A stretch of 64,000 nt of DNA from Pisaster brevispinus (GCA_023634235.1 JAMKCF010000013.1:9027827-9091826); one strand, 5' to 3'. Positions 44,356 to 55,919 are shown, numbered from the stretch's first letter. Numbers and translations are program-made. Notes: generated from the sequence alone by a model not told the origin.

Positions 44356-46369
44356 TAAAAAAAATAGAAGGATTCAAGGCATGAGCAAAAATACATTTTA
44401 AAACCTGAATTTTATAAGCAAGATGAAAAATAAAGGTTAAAAGAAGCAATTATGAAAACAAACAGTCGGTTGAAAAAGGGAACTTGTAGCCTACTACACT
44501 ATTATAAGTTGATATCTCTTATTATAAATCTAGGCCAGAATGTTGGGAAGAAATATGCCACCAATTCCTAGACTGATCTTCAATAAGACATAGTATTATT
44601 ATTAGTGAGCACATGAATTCTTGGCAGACATGGAACTCACCGTGGAATGCTGTAAGACTGCAAAGAATTTGTTGATGGGATAAAAGACTGTGCAGTCGCA
44701 GTGCAGATGTTTTCGGAAAATAGTTCAGTTTGTTTTTCCTGTGCCTTGCAGCCAACAAACAAATTGCTCATAATTTTTTTGTGGGGCATGTTGCACTTTT
44801 TGTAAGGGCATTGCTGCATGTGCTTTGTGTTATTTAGTAGCTCTAAAATTATAATAGACTCGGTCCACTTTCGTGATGTATTGTTTAAATGATGTTGTAA
44901 ATGACAGCGTGTCAGACAGAGTTCTCTTTTAGGGCATATTGATGCTATCACTAGCCATGCTGTATGTAAAAGTTGACAGTTTGTTTTTCTCTGGGTGGCC
45001 AATGAGGTTCCTTATCCTCAGTGGATCTATGAACTCTTCCTCTGGGGAACAGACCCTGAGCATGGGGCAGCCATCTTGTTTTCTTATGAAACTGAACCGA
45101 GGCTGGAAGATCAACAAATAGTTTACCCTCATTTGTGTATTTGTAATCGGTAATCGCTATTGTAGGGAACATGACAAATTCCTTAGCACGGTTTCCCCCA
45201 TGCACAAGCTAGCGTATCAGGACGGTAACCGCAAATTGCGTGCCAATATGTGCAAATAAAGGCTGATACGAAAAAAAAGAAGAAGAGATTTTACAAAAAA
45301 CATCAAAAGAAAACCATTTGGAATGCTTAGGATTGCACAGTAGGGCTTTTAAAGTCAAGTAGAAAACATTCCAAAGACCTCAGTTTCAATTCAGCATGCT
45401 TCTGCCTAACATCCACAAATTTGGGTCCAGATTGCCCCATAGTTTTGGAAAATCCTGGCGAGAACCCTGTGTAGCTTGGTCAAGTTCTATTAATGTCATT
45501 GTTAATTTACATGGAAATCAGATGCAGTCCTTACAGTCAACCCACAATGTAGAACTTGCCCTCATTTCTGACATAGATATCCATAAACACAAGGGGGTTT
45601 AAGAAAGAAATCTTGCGATAACACGAAGAGACTTTTTCAAGGAAGGACCGTAACTTCTTCTGCAACCGCTAACGAATGTTGAAATTAGACCGGGCTTCCT
45701 GCCCCAAGTCGCCAGAATTTGACTGGAAATTTCTGAGGGTAATTCGATAAAGGACAGTGACATCCTGGGTTTAATCCGGTTAAGCTCTGAAGAAAAGTTA
45801 GAAATAAACGCAATTAATAGCGACGAAAAGGAGTGCACGGATGTTTGGAATTTCTCGCTGATACACTCTTATTGGTGTACTCTGGGGAGAAACAAGTCTG
45901 GCTAAAATTAAATTTGCTGCTTGGAGGGAAGGTACCAATCAGTCTGTGTATTTTCCTTGAAGCACTTGAATCATTGAGTAAATAGAGACTTATGTCAGGG
46001 AAAGAAAAATTGACGACTGACGTGGACTCTTTCCAATTGTTTGTTTAAAAAAAATATGACCAATCTACAAAATTTCATCATCAGGCGTTGTCTGGCGGTA
46101 GGCGCTCGCTTCTGCGTATTGGCCGTGTTGAGAGTTTTTGAATTTCAATTCTGTGCAGCCCAGCGTCCTTTAGATCAGCAACTGAAAGACCACCCAACTG
46201 GCTCGAGGGCATCCTGGTCCTCTCCTTGACTCTGAAAGTTTCCTTTTTACACATCAATTAGACTAATGTTTTGAATGTAAAAAATCATGGGAAGTGCATC
46301 GATACTTCTAACTGCATTTGTTACTATTTTTATGGACTTTTTGGTATCGACCAGGTTACCTGTGACATC
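44356..46369. other. Unassigned sequence
   Basis: Two overlapping minus-strand open frames (about 45205-44951 and 45002-44637) are longer than usual, but they are in different frames and show no domain; see rejected items. Confidence 0.35.
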
Positions 46370-46389
46370 ACACATTTACATAAGAGCCA

Positions 46390-46560
46390 CAGAGCCTGGA
46401 CTTCCTGCAGGCACAATTAGTAAACAGCTAAATAGGAAACTAACATAAAATTGTATATTTTATAAACTTTTGATATGAAGAAAGGGGGCACATCTTAAAA
46501 CTTGTTCAGCAATTGATTTTATAATTCTTGAATTTATGTGGAAATTATGACACAGAATGT
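46390..46560. repeat. Dispersed repeat (family J)
   Basis: GGACTTCCTGCAGGCACA and TATGAAGAAAGGGGGCACATCTTAAAACTTGTTCAGC match GGACTTTCTGCAGGCACA and TATGAAGAAAGGAGACACATCTCAAAACTTGTTGAGC at 49055-49385. Confidence 0.6.
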
Positions 46561-48045
46561 AAAATTCCCCATATGACCAGTGTAGTATATTGCCTGCCAG
46601 GAAATGGCCTGGAATGTACAAGGTCACTCTTTTTGTGGTCAAAAGTTACTTTGTCTATAGAGCAACCACCCCCTCTGAAATTGTGCAGTTGAGTCTGTAC
46701 CGTACGCATAAATGTACCTTTACTAAGTGTACTGTATTTTCTTCCATTATGGCGATCTGTTTCAAATGTTTTTACAGATTTTCTGTTTTTAAACTGGTAT
46801 TTCTTTATTACAGCTATCTCAATTTGCACAAATACTTTACATGTATGTTTGACCCCTTGCACTTGACCCTTACTCTGACATTACATGGTCTACCATTTTG
46901 GAAGTTCAATTTGCACGTGCTTTGCCCAAAATGCACACTCGCAATAGCAAGTAGGGAAACTGACACCCAAAATGGCGCTAGATTTATCGTGTGGCGATGT
47001 CAGGTGACTAGGGTCAATTGAAATATAGAGGAACTAAATTGTTTTTTCCAGTCAGCAGAAAAACACAACCTTGTACATGTACTCATTACTCGTATTTTGT
47101 ATTGAATGATGCCGGCCACACATACTGTATTTAGAGCAAAGGTTAAGGCTGCTAAGCTTTCGTAGTGGCGTTTAAAATGTGTGACAGCAAGTTGTCAGCA
47201 CAGGGACCTGATAGGGCTTAATTTTCTGTTCAACTTGAACAAGAGCCAACAACATTTTCATGTTTCCAATTAACTTTTAAGAGCAACCAGGGTACCCCCT
47301 CAAGAATGTTACCTCAGAAATAGTTTAAACTGAAAGAAAAAAAGAAGAAGGGGGAAAATAGAAAAAGCCAGGCGGACTCCAGTAGAAACCGGTGGAAATG
47401 ACCAACTAATTTATCCAGGATGGGCGTGCAAGGAGAAGGCATTCCCTACAGGATGCTAGTTCTTGCCGGCTACCATTATCGGAGGAAGACGGCCTCCTCG
47501 ACTAGCCACCTTTAGGATCTGTGAGACACCGTGGAAGCCCAGTGAATAAGTCGCCGTAATTAGTGAATGTTTCCTCGAGTGACTTTATGTAGTGTGTGAC
47601 ACTGACAGGACCTGGCACAGCTCATGTATTCTCTTGGTGAAATTATTTTTACAGAGAAGTGCGTGCCTTGCCGCAACTTTCAACATAAATTTCCTTGTAC
47701 ACGTACATCGTGTTCCTGTAAAAACTTTTTTTTTTAGTAATGGGTTTTTAGTTCCTCAACTCCAGGTGTGGCAGAGGAAATTCTGTGATTTGCCAAGATT
47801 CTGTCAGATACCATTGTAGTAAGATAAATGAGCTTGACATTTGAATACATTGACTACTGACAAAGAGCCTAGCTTCATGTACTGCGAACTGGAAGCTAAT
47901 TTAAAAGCATTTTGTGTTACTGGTCTCATTTCCACTGTTGTCGACCTTTACGACTATTTCCATGATTTTGATTTAAAATCATAATCATTACACCAATTGA
48001 CTCTTGGGAAATTTAAAGTAAAATATGGACATGGGGACTTTAAGG
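46561..48045. other. Unassigned sequence
   Basis: An acceptor-like TTGTTTTTTCCAG at 47051 precedes a short open frame (17 codons) with no donor. Otherwise nothing is recognised. Confidence 0.4.
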
Positions 48046-48048
48046 CTG

Positions 48049-48215
48049 GGGGCCCAATTTCATAGAGCTGCTTAAGCACAAAAAGTAGCTAAGCACAACA
48101 AAAATATTCTTGTTACCTGCCAAAATACCGTTTTACTATATTCTATCTGTGATTGAACAGAAAATTATTAAACGCTATTAGATGTAAGTGCTTTATAAGC
48201 AGCTGTGGTTTTACA
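48049..48215. mobile_element. GGGCCC-type MITE, long subfamily
   Basis: An excellent left end, GGGGGCCCAATTTCATAGAG, CTGCTTAAGCAC, then AAGTAGCTAAGCACAACAAAA and GTTACCTGCCAAAATACC. The right end has decayed to CTTTATAAGCAGCTGTGG. Confidence 0.78.
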
Positions 48216-48378
48216 GGGCAATTTTTACAGGCAACTTAACTGAGTGCAAAAGGATCACTTTGGTAGTACAAAGACATGTAGTGGAGGAACTTCTTCTATG
48301 CAATGAACACACAATAATGCAAATCATATCCACTGTGGAGTGTTAATCTGTGTGCTTTATAAAATGTACTCCCAACAC

Positions 48379-49047
48379 CGCGTTTACACTAAATCCAAAA
48401 AGGTGGATTGAGATCCGGCATTTTTTTAACGACCGCAGATCAAGATCCTGTGTCGCGTTTACACCAGCGCTTGATCCGGCTCTGATCCCACTTTTGAACC
48501 GGATGCATATTGGTCACGACGTCACCGCTCCTCGCAAAGAGCTCAAAGGTCACGATTACAGCGCGCCACTTCTAGAAATAATTATTATCAATGCGAAGGT
48601 AGAATGCAGAAAATACAGTACAGCAAATGATACGGATAACAACGACCATGCAGGTAGAAATATTTTGTAGATGGGAATTAACAAAATACAGCAACAAGGC
48701 AAGCTCCGAATGTAACGATGTATGTATAAGGATGCTGAAAACAACAAAACGTTTCACACACGCACAGTCCATGTGCACACAGCACACACACAAAAATATA
48801 AACAGCAACGGATGTCCCACCAAAGCACAAGCAAAAAGCGTGCCATTCATAGCGAAACCGGAAATTACCACATCGAATTGCAGTGTGTGATCCACCTTTG
48901 CGTTTACACTTGTATTTGGAATCCACTTTGCCGGATCTGATCCACCAATTGCCGGATTCAACCCTCCTCGAAAGGTGGATTAAAATTGCCGGATCTTGAA
49001 CCGGGTCTGATCCTGCTTTTTTGCGTTTACACTAGCTGTTAATCCAC
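48379..49047. mobile_element. Non-autonomous DNA element rich in GCGTTTACAC and GATCCGGC
   Basis: GCGTTTACAC occurs at about 48380, 48453, 48900 and 49023, all in the same orientation. GATCCGGC appears twice in the left part (48412, 48469), and its inverse GCCGGATC or GCCGGATT three times in the right part (48931-48995). GGTGGATT words are also mirrored. The interior (48490-48890) has CpG-containing sequence (CACGACGTCACC) unlike the flanks. No transposase is visible. The exact ends and TSD are not clear. Confidence 0.65.
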
Positions 49048-49054
49048 ATTGGAC

Positions 49055-49385
49055 TTTCTGCAGGCACATTCAATTCAGTTCAATTCAACTCGACATTTAT
49101 TTCCATAATGCAAAGTGTACATGTACCTCCATGTATACAAGTACTAATAAAGGAGGTCTATTTAAAAAAAATGTATAAAGAACTACTTAAATGAGACACA
49201 ATGAAACAGAGGCAAATATGGAGTACAAACATTAGTACAAAGCCCAATGGAAGAACACATAAAGTCTTATATGGGTATGGAGATTTCTGTCTGACTTTTC
49301 TCAACTGTTGGTATGAAGAAAGGAGACACATCTCAAAACTTGTTGAGCTGTTACTTTTATAACTCTTCAATAACTGTCCAATAAG
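49055..49385. repeat. Dispersed repeat (family J), longer copy
   Basis: It starts with the GCAGGCACA motif and an ATTCAATTCAGTTCAATTCAACTCGACATTTATTTCC segment typical of retroelement 3' ends, and ends with the AGACACATCTCAAAACTTGTTGAGC block shared with 46390-46560. Confidence 0.55.
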
Positions 49386-49589
49386 CTGGTTCCCTTTAGT
49401 GATAGGACACCAGTGTTCTTATAGAAGCATTGAAACAACACTAAAGCCCATTTCAGTAATTTTTAAGCAAACAAACATTTATTCAATCAAACACATTATC
49501 TAACTTACAAGTTACCATTCTTCTTTGGCTTTTAAAGTAGAAGCAGGGGTTCAATGTCACCACCTCCGTACGTGCTTACATATATCACA

Positions 49590-49808
49590 AAATTGGGCGC
49601 TTACCTTGCGCTGTAACTCATGTAATTCTATGGGCAAAAAGCGCAGAGTTCCACGGCAGTAAGCAGAACCATGAAATTGGGACCAGGGCTCAATTTCATG
49701 ACACCGCTTACCATGGAATTCTGCTCATTAGGCCCACGGAATCATACACTTTACATGGTGCCATAAGCACCGAATTCTGTGGTAAGCAGAGCTATGAATT
49801 TGGGCCCA
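49590..49808. mobile_element. Two tandem GGGCCC-type MITEs (49590-49683 and 49686-49808)
   Basis: Copy 1 ends GCAGAACCATGAAATTGGGACC. Copy 2 begins immediately with GGGCTCAATTTCATGACACCG and ends GCAGAGCTATGAATTTGGGCCC. Both contain the paired GAATTCTGC/GAATTCTGTGG motifs. Confidence 0.8.
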
Positions 49809-50438
49809 GTTATACATGTTGATTTGCACAGTCCTAACAATCTTATGAATATGCAATGACAACATTATCTTTGTTTTTTTGTTTATTTATTTTTGTAGAC
49901 AGTGACCATGTCATTCAGTGAAATATAGACACTTTTGTTGCTTTGATTTTGTGAACTTCAGAGTCTGAATGAGTTTGTCTTTAATTATAACGCAGACAGT
50001 TAAGTCCTCCATTAGATGAAGAAAAACATTCCTACTTGCATTTGATTTTAACAAATAAGTTACTATTATATGGAGACTAATTGTTTATTTCCTTTTGCTG
50101 ATGTCCTGTTTTGTAATAGCATGGTTTGAAAAATTGACTTCAGCCATTTTGTTATGACAAGTTATAAATGCCATAGCAAGTCATCAACGAGCAATCCATA
50201 AAGTGTGTGTATATAAATTGTAAGTCTATAATTGGACCTCGGACCGAAGTTTATTTCTCTTGTCCTCCTGCTGTTTGTTTCCATTGGCGGGTTAGAGTGA
50301 CAGGCGATTTGGCCTGGCCTGTTCGTAGGCATCAATGTCTCATGGTTGGGCGTCATGAAGTAATATCAGAAGATAATTTCAGGCTTGGCCTGCATCGTGA
50401 TATGAAGTAATTGTTAGTACTATTATAATGTTTCTGGT
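49809..50438. other. Unassigned sequence
   Basis: Strong acceptor-like sequence TTATTTATTTTTGTAG at 49898, followed by a 9-codon open frame only; nothing else is recognised. Confidence 0.4.
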
Positions 50439-50439
50439 A

Positions 50440-50735
50440 ATGAAACTAAGGATGCCTCATAAGGGAACTTAATCACTGTAGCTGACAATCCTGAGGAAAC
50501 CTGTAAACAGGGGTTTTTGCAATGAGCCAGAAACACTGGGGCTCTTCTGTGGTAAGTGTTGTGGGTTCTTTTATGTGCACTCCAATCCTAGTCTACAGCT
50601 TAATAGCCTATCCAAAGTACTGAGCAATTATGGTAAAGTGTCTTGCTGAAGGACACAAGTACCATGACCATGACTAGAACCCACACTCTGCAGATCAGAA
50701 ACACCTTTACCGCTCAGCCAGGACACAGGGCACTG
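50440..50735 (-). mobile_element. tRNA-derived SINE (family A), minus strand, alternative 3' tail
   Basis: The reverse complement begins TGTCCTGGCTGAGCGGTAAAG, GTGTTTCTGATCTGCAGAGTG and GGGTTCTAGTCATGG. Its 3' part (CTCAGGATTGTCAGCTACAGTGATTAAG) is shared with 58851-59188 but not with other copies, so these two define their own tail subfamily. Confidence 0.82.
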
Positions 50736-50954
50736 CCATCTAGCCAAACGGTACCTTCCAGTCAAACCCTCATGTTTCTAGTGTAAGGATGAACAGTTAT
50801 GTCTGAATTTCAGAATGCTAAGGACTGGGCATTGAGGATTCCTGACACAATCTCAACTCTTTCGGAGTCTGCAGCACCGGCAGCAAAATTTTCGCACAGG
50901 TTGCTAATCATTCTTATAACAATCTTACCCTCACAGATATCCATGTACTCCAGG

Positions 50955-51092
50955 GTGATGAAAACCAATTTGTATTCAAGTGTCTTGCCCAATAACACAA
51001 GTGCCACAATCAGGATTCGAACCCACAACCTGATGATCCAGCCATCAGAACTTTGGTCCAACGCTATAGACTGCTTGGCAGGACACGTCAGC
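50955..51092 (-). mobile_element. tRNA-derived SINE head (family A), minus strand
   Basis: The reverse complement has GTGTCCTGCCAAGCAGTCTA, GGGTTCGAATCCTGATTGTGGCACTTGTG and ATTGGGCAAGACACTTGAA. The 3' body is missing. Confidence 0.75.
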
Positions 51093-51615
51093 CCAAAATT
51101 TCATAATCTGCAAATCAGATTTTTGAAGGCTCAGTATAGTCCTACAATTAATTCCATGACAAGTGAAAGTGCACTTGAAGCGTAGATCATTCTACACACA
51201 TTTTGAATTATCAGTTCATTTCACAAAGTGATTCAAAATAAAATTAACACTTCCTTTCCTTATAACATAATTACTTTATGTACTTTTTGCTCGGCCATTT
51301 TAAAAACAGGGAACAAGGGTATTTTGAGAATACATTAAAAACCGCCCACACTTTCCGATCATTTGAGATCTTCGTTAGTATAAGACATTTACCAAAATAG
51401 CCTGATAATTGTCTTTATCCGTAAAGCTCTCTATGTGATAATTTATAAATAATTGTAATCATTAAGAACGAGTCCGGACTTGGGTCTGAATAATTATCTT
51501 GCAACTTCCTCAACAGGGAGGAAACACTTCAGACATAAGAGATCGAGATAAGTTATTTTGACTCCTATTACTTTTCCTGATAACTTCTCTTTCAATTTTC
51601 AATTTATGTTTTTTA
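51093..51615. other. Unassigned sequence
   Basis: Nothing recognised. Confidence 0.4.
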
Positions 51616-51928
51616 AAGGCGGCAGGGTATACTTTTAGTAATTGTCAAAGACCAGTATCCTCACTTGGTGTATCCCAAGAAAAAAACAACCCTTGTTACA
51701 TAGAATTGTGTGATTTCAGGTGGCGAGAAAGGCTTCATGCCTGAAGCCTTTCTCAGGTTCAAATTTGTTAGTGAAAAATTACTTCTTTCTCTAAAACTAC
51801 ATTACTTCAAAGGGTGTCGTTTCTAACAACGTTTTATAGTATCAACAGCTCTAGTGCTCTTTGCCAAGTATTTTTTTATGGTCATTAATTTTTGGAGTAA
51901 ATGCCAAAAGTATACCCTCCCTATAATA
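51616..51928. mobile_element. TTAA-type foldback MITE
   Basis: GGCAGGGTATACTTTTAGTAATTG at the left and AAATGCCAAAAGTATACCCTCCC at the right. Internal sequence is nearly colinear with 21800-22163. The edges are TTTTTTAAAGG and CCCTATAA, so the right TTAA has changed. Confidence 0.8.
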
Positions 51929-52164
51929 GACATTACTACATGAACACTTTTGTCAATAATTACAAGGTGCACTTTAAAATCAAAACCTTGCTTGTAAATG
52001 GTGTACTAATCCTCAAGTGAAATATTTCCAATTGAAGATACTACTGTCACCCTAGATGAAAGTGTGTTTAAAATTTGCCCGATCTTAGACACATGATGAA
52101 ATCAAGATAAGATATATAGATACGTATTACGTTTCCTCCTAATTTCTATTTCTGTTTGCATCAA

Positions 52165-52625
52165 TCCTCTGTTCGGTTCTTGGAGATGGCACTTGTTTCC
52201 TTGAGCAATCATTGCATTGTCCTTCATATGGGATGTAAAGTTGTAGGTACCATGTTTTGCATTATGTATGTAAAAGAACCCTGATTTCACTTATCGTTAA
52301 AAGAAGGGGTTTGCTCAAGTGTTTCTGGATTGGGCCCAGTTTCATAACTCAGCAGAAAACATTGCTTGGATATTTTGTTCCTTGCAGAAATGAGCAGGAT
52401 ACCAATCTCAAATGGTGCTTGTGACATGGTATTTTGCCTGGTATCCTTATTCTGATGATCACAATTTTGTTTAATAGATTTTGTTGTGCTTAGCTACTTT
52501 TTGTGCAGCGCTATGACATTTGGGCCTGGTTGGCAGCAGATTGCACTGTAGCACCTTGTTAACAAGTTGCTGTGTATTAGTCTCATACTTGTTTACGTAC
52601 AAGTTCTGCATACCTGTTGTAAAAT
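52165..52625 (+). mobile_element. tRNA-derived SINE body interrupted by a GGGCCC MITE
   Basis: 52165-52331 matches the SINE body (GGCACTTGTTTCCTTGAGCAATC, GTAAAAGAACCCTGA, AAGAAGGGGTTTGCTC, GTGTTTCTGGAT). 52527-52625 continues it (TGGTTGGCAGCAGATTGCAC, GTAGCACCTTGTTAACA). The two pieces join seamlessly when 52332-52526 is removed. Confidence 0.85.
52332..52526. mobile_element. GGGCCC-type MITE nested in a SINE
   Basis: The left end GGGCCCAGTTTCATAACTCAG and the right end GCGCTATGACATTTGGGCC are inverted. A TGG lies at both joins and may be a 3-bp target duplication. Because the host SINE sequence is known, this copy fixes the true ends of the MITE at ~195 bp. Confidence 0.88.
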
Positions 52626-52851
52626 AATGTACAATTTGAGGTGCCTTTAAAGTACAAGATACAAGAACTGATACAAGAACTACATATTATGATTACAAAC
52701 TCTTCCTAACACTAATGTTTCCTATAAGTCCCTTTAAGATAGCAAGTCAAATGCTTTTAGATAATACACAGAGGAATGTACATTTACTGCAAAGTGACAA
52801 TTATTGAAGCAGTGCATGTGTCGAATGGAGTGATTTATATTGAAATTTCAG

Positions 52852-53050
52852 CCACACCAATGAAGAGGGAACGAGTGGTTCGTTACGGCATTTCCTGGCT
52901 TTAAAGAAACAGTGCTGCAACAGTCATATTCAATATCATGTGCCAGTGTATACATTCAATTACAATGATCAATACAAATGTCACGGAAGTGCACATTAGG
53001 CGTTCACTTTACAACCTGGCTTTTTAATTGAATAAAAGGCGTGAATAAAT
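52852..53050 (+). CDS. Candidate terminal exon, ~49 codons, unknown protein
   Basis: The acceptor TATATTGAAATTTCAG precedes 52852. The frame entered after one base reads HTNEEGTSGSLRHFLALKK, then a Cys-rich stretch (QCCNSHIQYH), and stops at 52997-52999. AATAAA follows at about 53031 and again near 53044. The overall layout fits a terminal exon, but the acceptor's pyrimidine tract is weak and no homologue is recognised. Confidence 0.22.
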
Positions 53051-53595
53051 TGTATATATCCCACAAACTTAAGCCAAATTGTTCCCTGACGTGTTAAAAA
53101 AAGAAGGAAAAAAAGAAAAAGGGATCCACAAGAGTGTACCGGTAGATATTAATTGTGTACCGTGTGTACACTGTTGACAAACATTAAAGGTTGAATGTAT
53201 CATTTAATTTTGGAAGAGTAAATCATTCCCAGCCCATAGGTTTCTCTTTTGAACGCAGTGTCCAACCAACCTGCAAAGTTTTCATCAAATTAGCGTGACC
53301 ACATTATAATGACAACAATGAAAAACATATGTGGGTTATGAGGTGTTGCATGGTGAGGTATCAATGTATATTCAGTTTGCGGTAACATCATGTGTAGATA
53401 TCTACTTTGTTGTGTAGATTTTCATATTGAGAACTTGTCTTGCTATTTGTTCTACTGTCATGGAGTAAATTTTGGAATTCGGGAGACTTCTTAAAACAAT
53501 TTTTGGGGGTCTAGAGTTTTGTTCATACACATGCACTTACTTGCTTATACTAATTGTTACAATAAGCCATTTGAGAGTTGGATTTGAATAAATTC
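53051..53595. other. Unassigned sequence
   Basis: Nothing recognised. Confidence 0.4.
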
Positions 53596-53599
53596 TATG

Positions 53600-53765
53600 C
53601 TGGTACAATGACCAGTTGCTGTGTCAAATAGTTCGGGCCAAGCTTGTGTCTAGCCACCTCAAGTTGAAGGAACCCTGGTACTATTGTACCATACAATTTC
53701 ATTCAAAAATGTGTATGGGTGGGTGATCGCCGTATCTTACATAACTACGCAAGAGCTTTCAAGTG
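53600..53765. repeat. Dispersed repeat (family G)
   Basis: TCGGGCCAAGCTTGTGTCTAGCCACCTCAAG and CATACAATTTCATTCAAAAATGTGTATGGGTG match 34945-35160. They also match, in reverse orientation, 57990-58100. Confidence 0.6.
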
Positions 53766-55040
53766 TTTGGTTCATGACTGCATGTAAAAGGAAGTTGAAT
53801 TACTTTGGTCTTGTTTAACTAACTCCTCAGAAACTTTAGCATGTCTGGTAACAAGATTTCAATGGAAGTTTCCATCAGGACGATGTTTACACCATCTAAG
53901 TTATGTGCACATTTTTTATGTTATTTTTTTCTGTCTTAATGCTGTGCACACCCTTTAAGGCACCATTTCCCCCAATAGCGTTGCTGTTGCATCCCTTTAA
54001 AAAAACTCTTGCAGATCAGTGATGCTTAAATTCTGGACAACGGGGCATTTATTAGCGTTCCATCTCAATGACATTCGACTTTAAGAGTCTTGGGAAACCG
54101 GAAGAAAATCTTGGCAGAGACCTACAACATTATATTTAAGAGTTACCTTGGGAACTCCCACAGGGGGAACCCCAGTATCCCACAGAGGAATTACCTAACT
54201 GGTTCCCTGCAAGGGATTCCGCTACACCGAGGGATTCTGCGACACGCAGGAACCGAGAAAGGGGGAAAAAAAATGGTTGGTGAGATTACACATTGGCCAC
54301 GTGCCACAGAAATTCTTTGGAATATGTGTATGAAATATGATCGTAGCGCAAATTATCCATAAGCTGGAGGAATAGTGTGGGTGTGAGTGTAACTTCACCG
54401 GCTGAAGTTTCATCCTGCTGGTTTGATGTGTAATTCGATGCTATTTAGTTGTCTGGGTTATTTGTGCCATTAGTTTGGGCAATGAGATGTCTGTTGTCTG
54501 CTAGTAGTTCAAGGAGTCAATGTTTAAACACATCGGCATGTACATGTACATGCACATTCAATAATCATGATCGAAGAATGTGCAAAACATATGGTACATT
54601 CTTATGATATCTATTTTTGTTTTTGGGCGGCATTTGAGATGCACGCAGCTAATGACCTTTTGTCCATAAAGCTGTTATATTTCAAAAATCCTTTCTGGCC
54701 TCTTTCCCTCACAACCCCTACCCAATTCCCCAAATAAATAAATCAATAAATAAGAAACAACAAAAACGATAATGTACACATGTATCTAAACCGAAATTGG
54801 AAAACAAATATCGACGTGTCCATGCTAAAACATCACATAAAATAGCACTTACGTTGCATGTGAGTTTGAATTTGTCAAAACATTGTATCTCACTTAAAAT
54901 AGCTGAATATATCCACAAAACAAGTATGTGCCGAGGAACGATGTTATATTTTTTGCATTGACACAATGATATTGTCTGACTCCGTGCAGTGAACTACATG
55001 TATATAAGGCCTATATTTTATTACTCTGTTTGCATTTCAG
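53766..55040. other. Unassigned sequence
   Basis: It includes a small internal duplication GGGAACCCC / GGGATTCCGC / GGGATTCTGCG around 54165-54245 but no recognised family or exon. Confidence 0.4.
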
Positions 55041-55042
55041 TG

Positions 55043-55138
55043 TTAAACATTTGTGTTGCATGGTATGACTGTGATTCTTGTAGCAAAAAATTCCATTACA
55101 TGGGCCAATTTAAAAAAAAAGTAAAAAGGCATTCCTAA
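55043..55138 (+). pseudogene. Degenerate C2H2 zinc-finger-like fragment
   Basis: A strong acceptor (CTCTGTTTGCATTTCAG at 55040) is followed, after two bases, by a frame that includes YDCDSCSKKF then HYMGQF-KKK-VKRHS and a TAA at 55136. The spacing is that of a C2H2 finger: CxxC, Phe three residues later, a hydrophobic residue six further on, and a final His. The first zinc-binding His is replaced by Lys within an A-rich run. No complete finger precedes it. Downstream, across stops, the same frame gives KPVQHMPEEA, vaguely like a linker. It could be a decayed finger exon or coincidence. Confidence 0.3.
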
Positions 55139-55435
55139 GTTGTCAGAAACTCCCATAAAAGGGAACATTTTTTGGAGAACTTGGCATTTTAAAAACCTGT
55201 CCAGCACATGCCTGAAGAGGCCATTAGGAACACACGTGCAGCTCCAGACAAAATTAACTGCCACTAAAAATATTTGAGTGATTATGACCAATTCTCCCCC
55301 TTGCCAGCTGCCATTTGCGATTAATTGGGAGAGTGTGTAGACTCATCAGTCAAGAGGAAAAAATCTCGCTCTCTGTCAAAGGGACGGTACACTGTATTAA
55401 TGCAGTAATTCAAATCATCTTGGTTTTTATGACTT
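55139..55435. other. Unassigned sequence
   Basis: Nothing recognised apart from the linker-like residues mentioned for 55043-55138. Confidence 0.35.
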
Positions 55436-55439
55436 ATTT

Positions 55440-55600
55440 ACAGCCACGGCAGTCTTATTCCAGGCTTGGAATGTCATCGTTGAGAGGGCAAGGCCATTTT
55501 CATTTTGCAATGTTCACTTCCATTGGAAAATATGAAAGTCTATGAGAAACTTTTGAAGGGGCGCCAAGGCCAAAACCAGGGTCAGCAGAGGCTTTGGCCT
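55440..55600 (-). repeat. Dispersed repeat (family E), minus orientation
   Basis: The reverse complement has CCCTGGTTTTGGCCTTGGCGCC, CTTCAAAAGTTTCTCATAGA, CCAATGGAAGTGAACATTG and AAAATGGCCTTGCCCTCTCAACGATGAC. This follows 7480-7600 in order. Confidence 0.75.
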
Positions 55601-55796
55601 CCGTGATTTTTGTGTAATTTTCAGGCCTGTTAGGCCTTATATGTGCCACAGTATCACGTATACATTCTATTTTTAAAAAGACTTGTCATAAGAAGTTCTT
55701 TTTATTATGAAAGTGAGGGTTTAATTTTTGCAGCCAACCGCTGCAGCTTTCTTGCCTCATGTAAGCGAAAATGACAAATAGTCGGACTTATGAACA

Positions 55797-55919
55797 GGGC
55801 CAAATTTAGTGGCTTTGCTTACCACAAACTACTGCGCTTACAGTACCGAGTAAAGCACATGGTTCTTTGGGCATTAAGCACAGAATTCTGCGGTAAGCAG
55901 TGCCATGAAGTTGGGACCA
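55797..55919. mobile_element. GGGCCC-type MITE, short subfamily
   Basis: CAGGGCCAAATTTAGTGGC at the left and GCAGTGCCATGAAGTTGGGACC at the right. The internal CTACTGCGCTTAC / AAGCACAGAATTCTGCGG pair is retained. Confidence 0.75.

Noticed and set aside
44637..45205. Two overlapping minus-strand open frames, one ending at a good donor (CCACG|GTGAGT)
   Set aside because: They lie in different frames, show no recognisable domain, and the region also has open frames on the plus strand. Kept as unassigned.
46590..47021. 143-codon plus-strand open frame, the longest in the window
   Set aside because: No recognisable domain, mixed hydrophobic/Cys composition, no flanking splice or start context. 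It overlaps an equally long minus-strand open frame.
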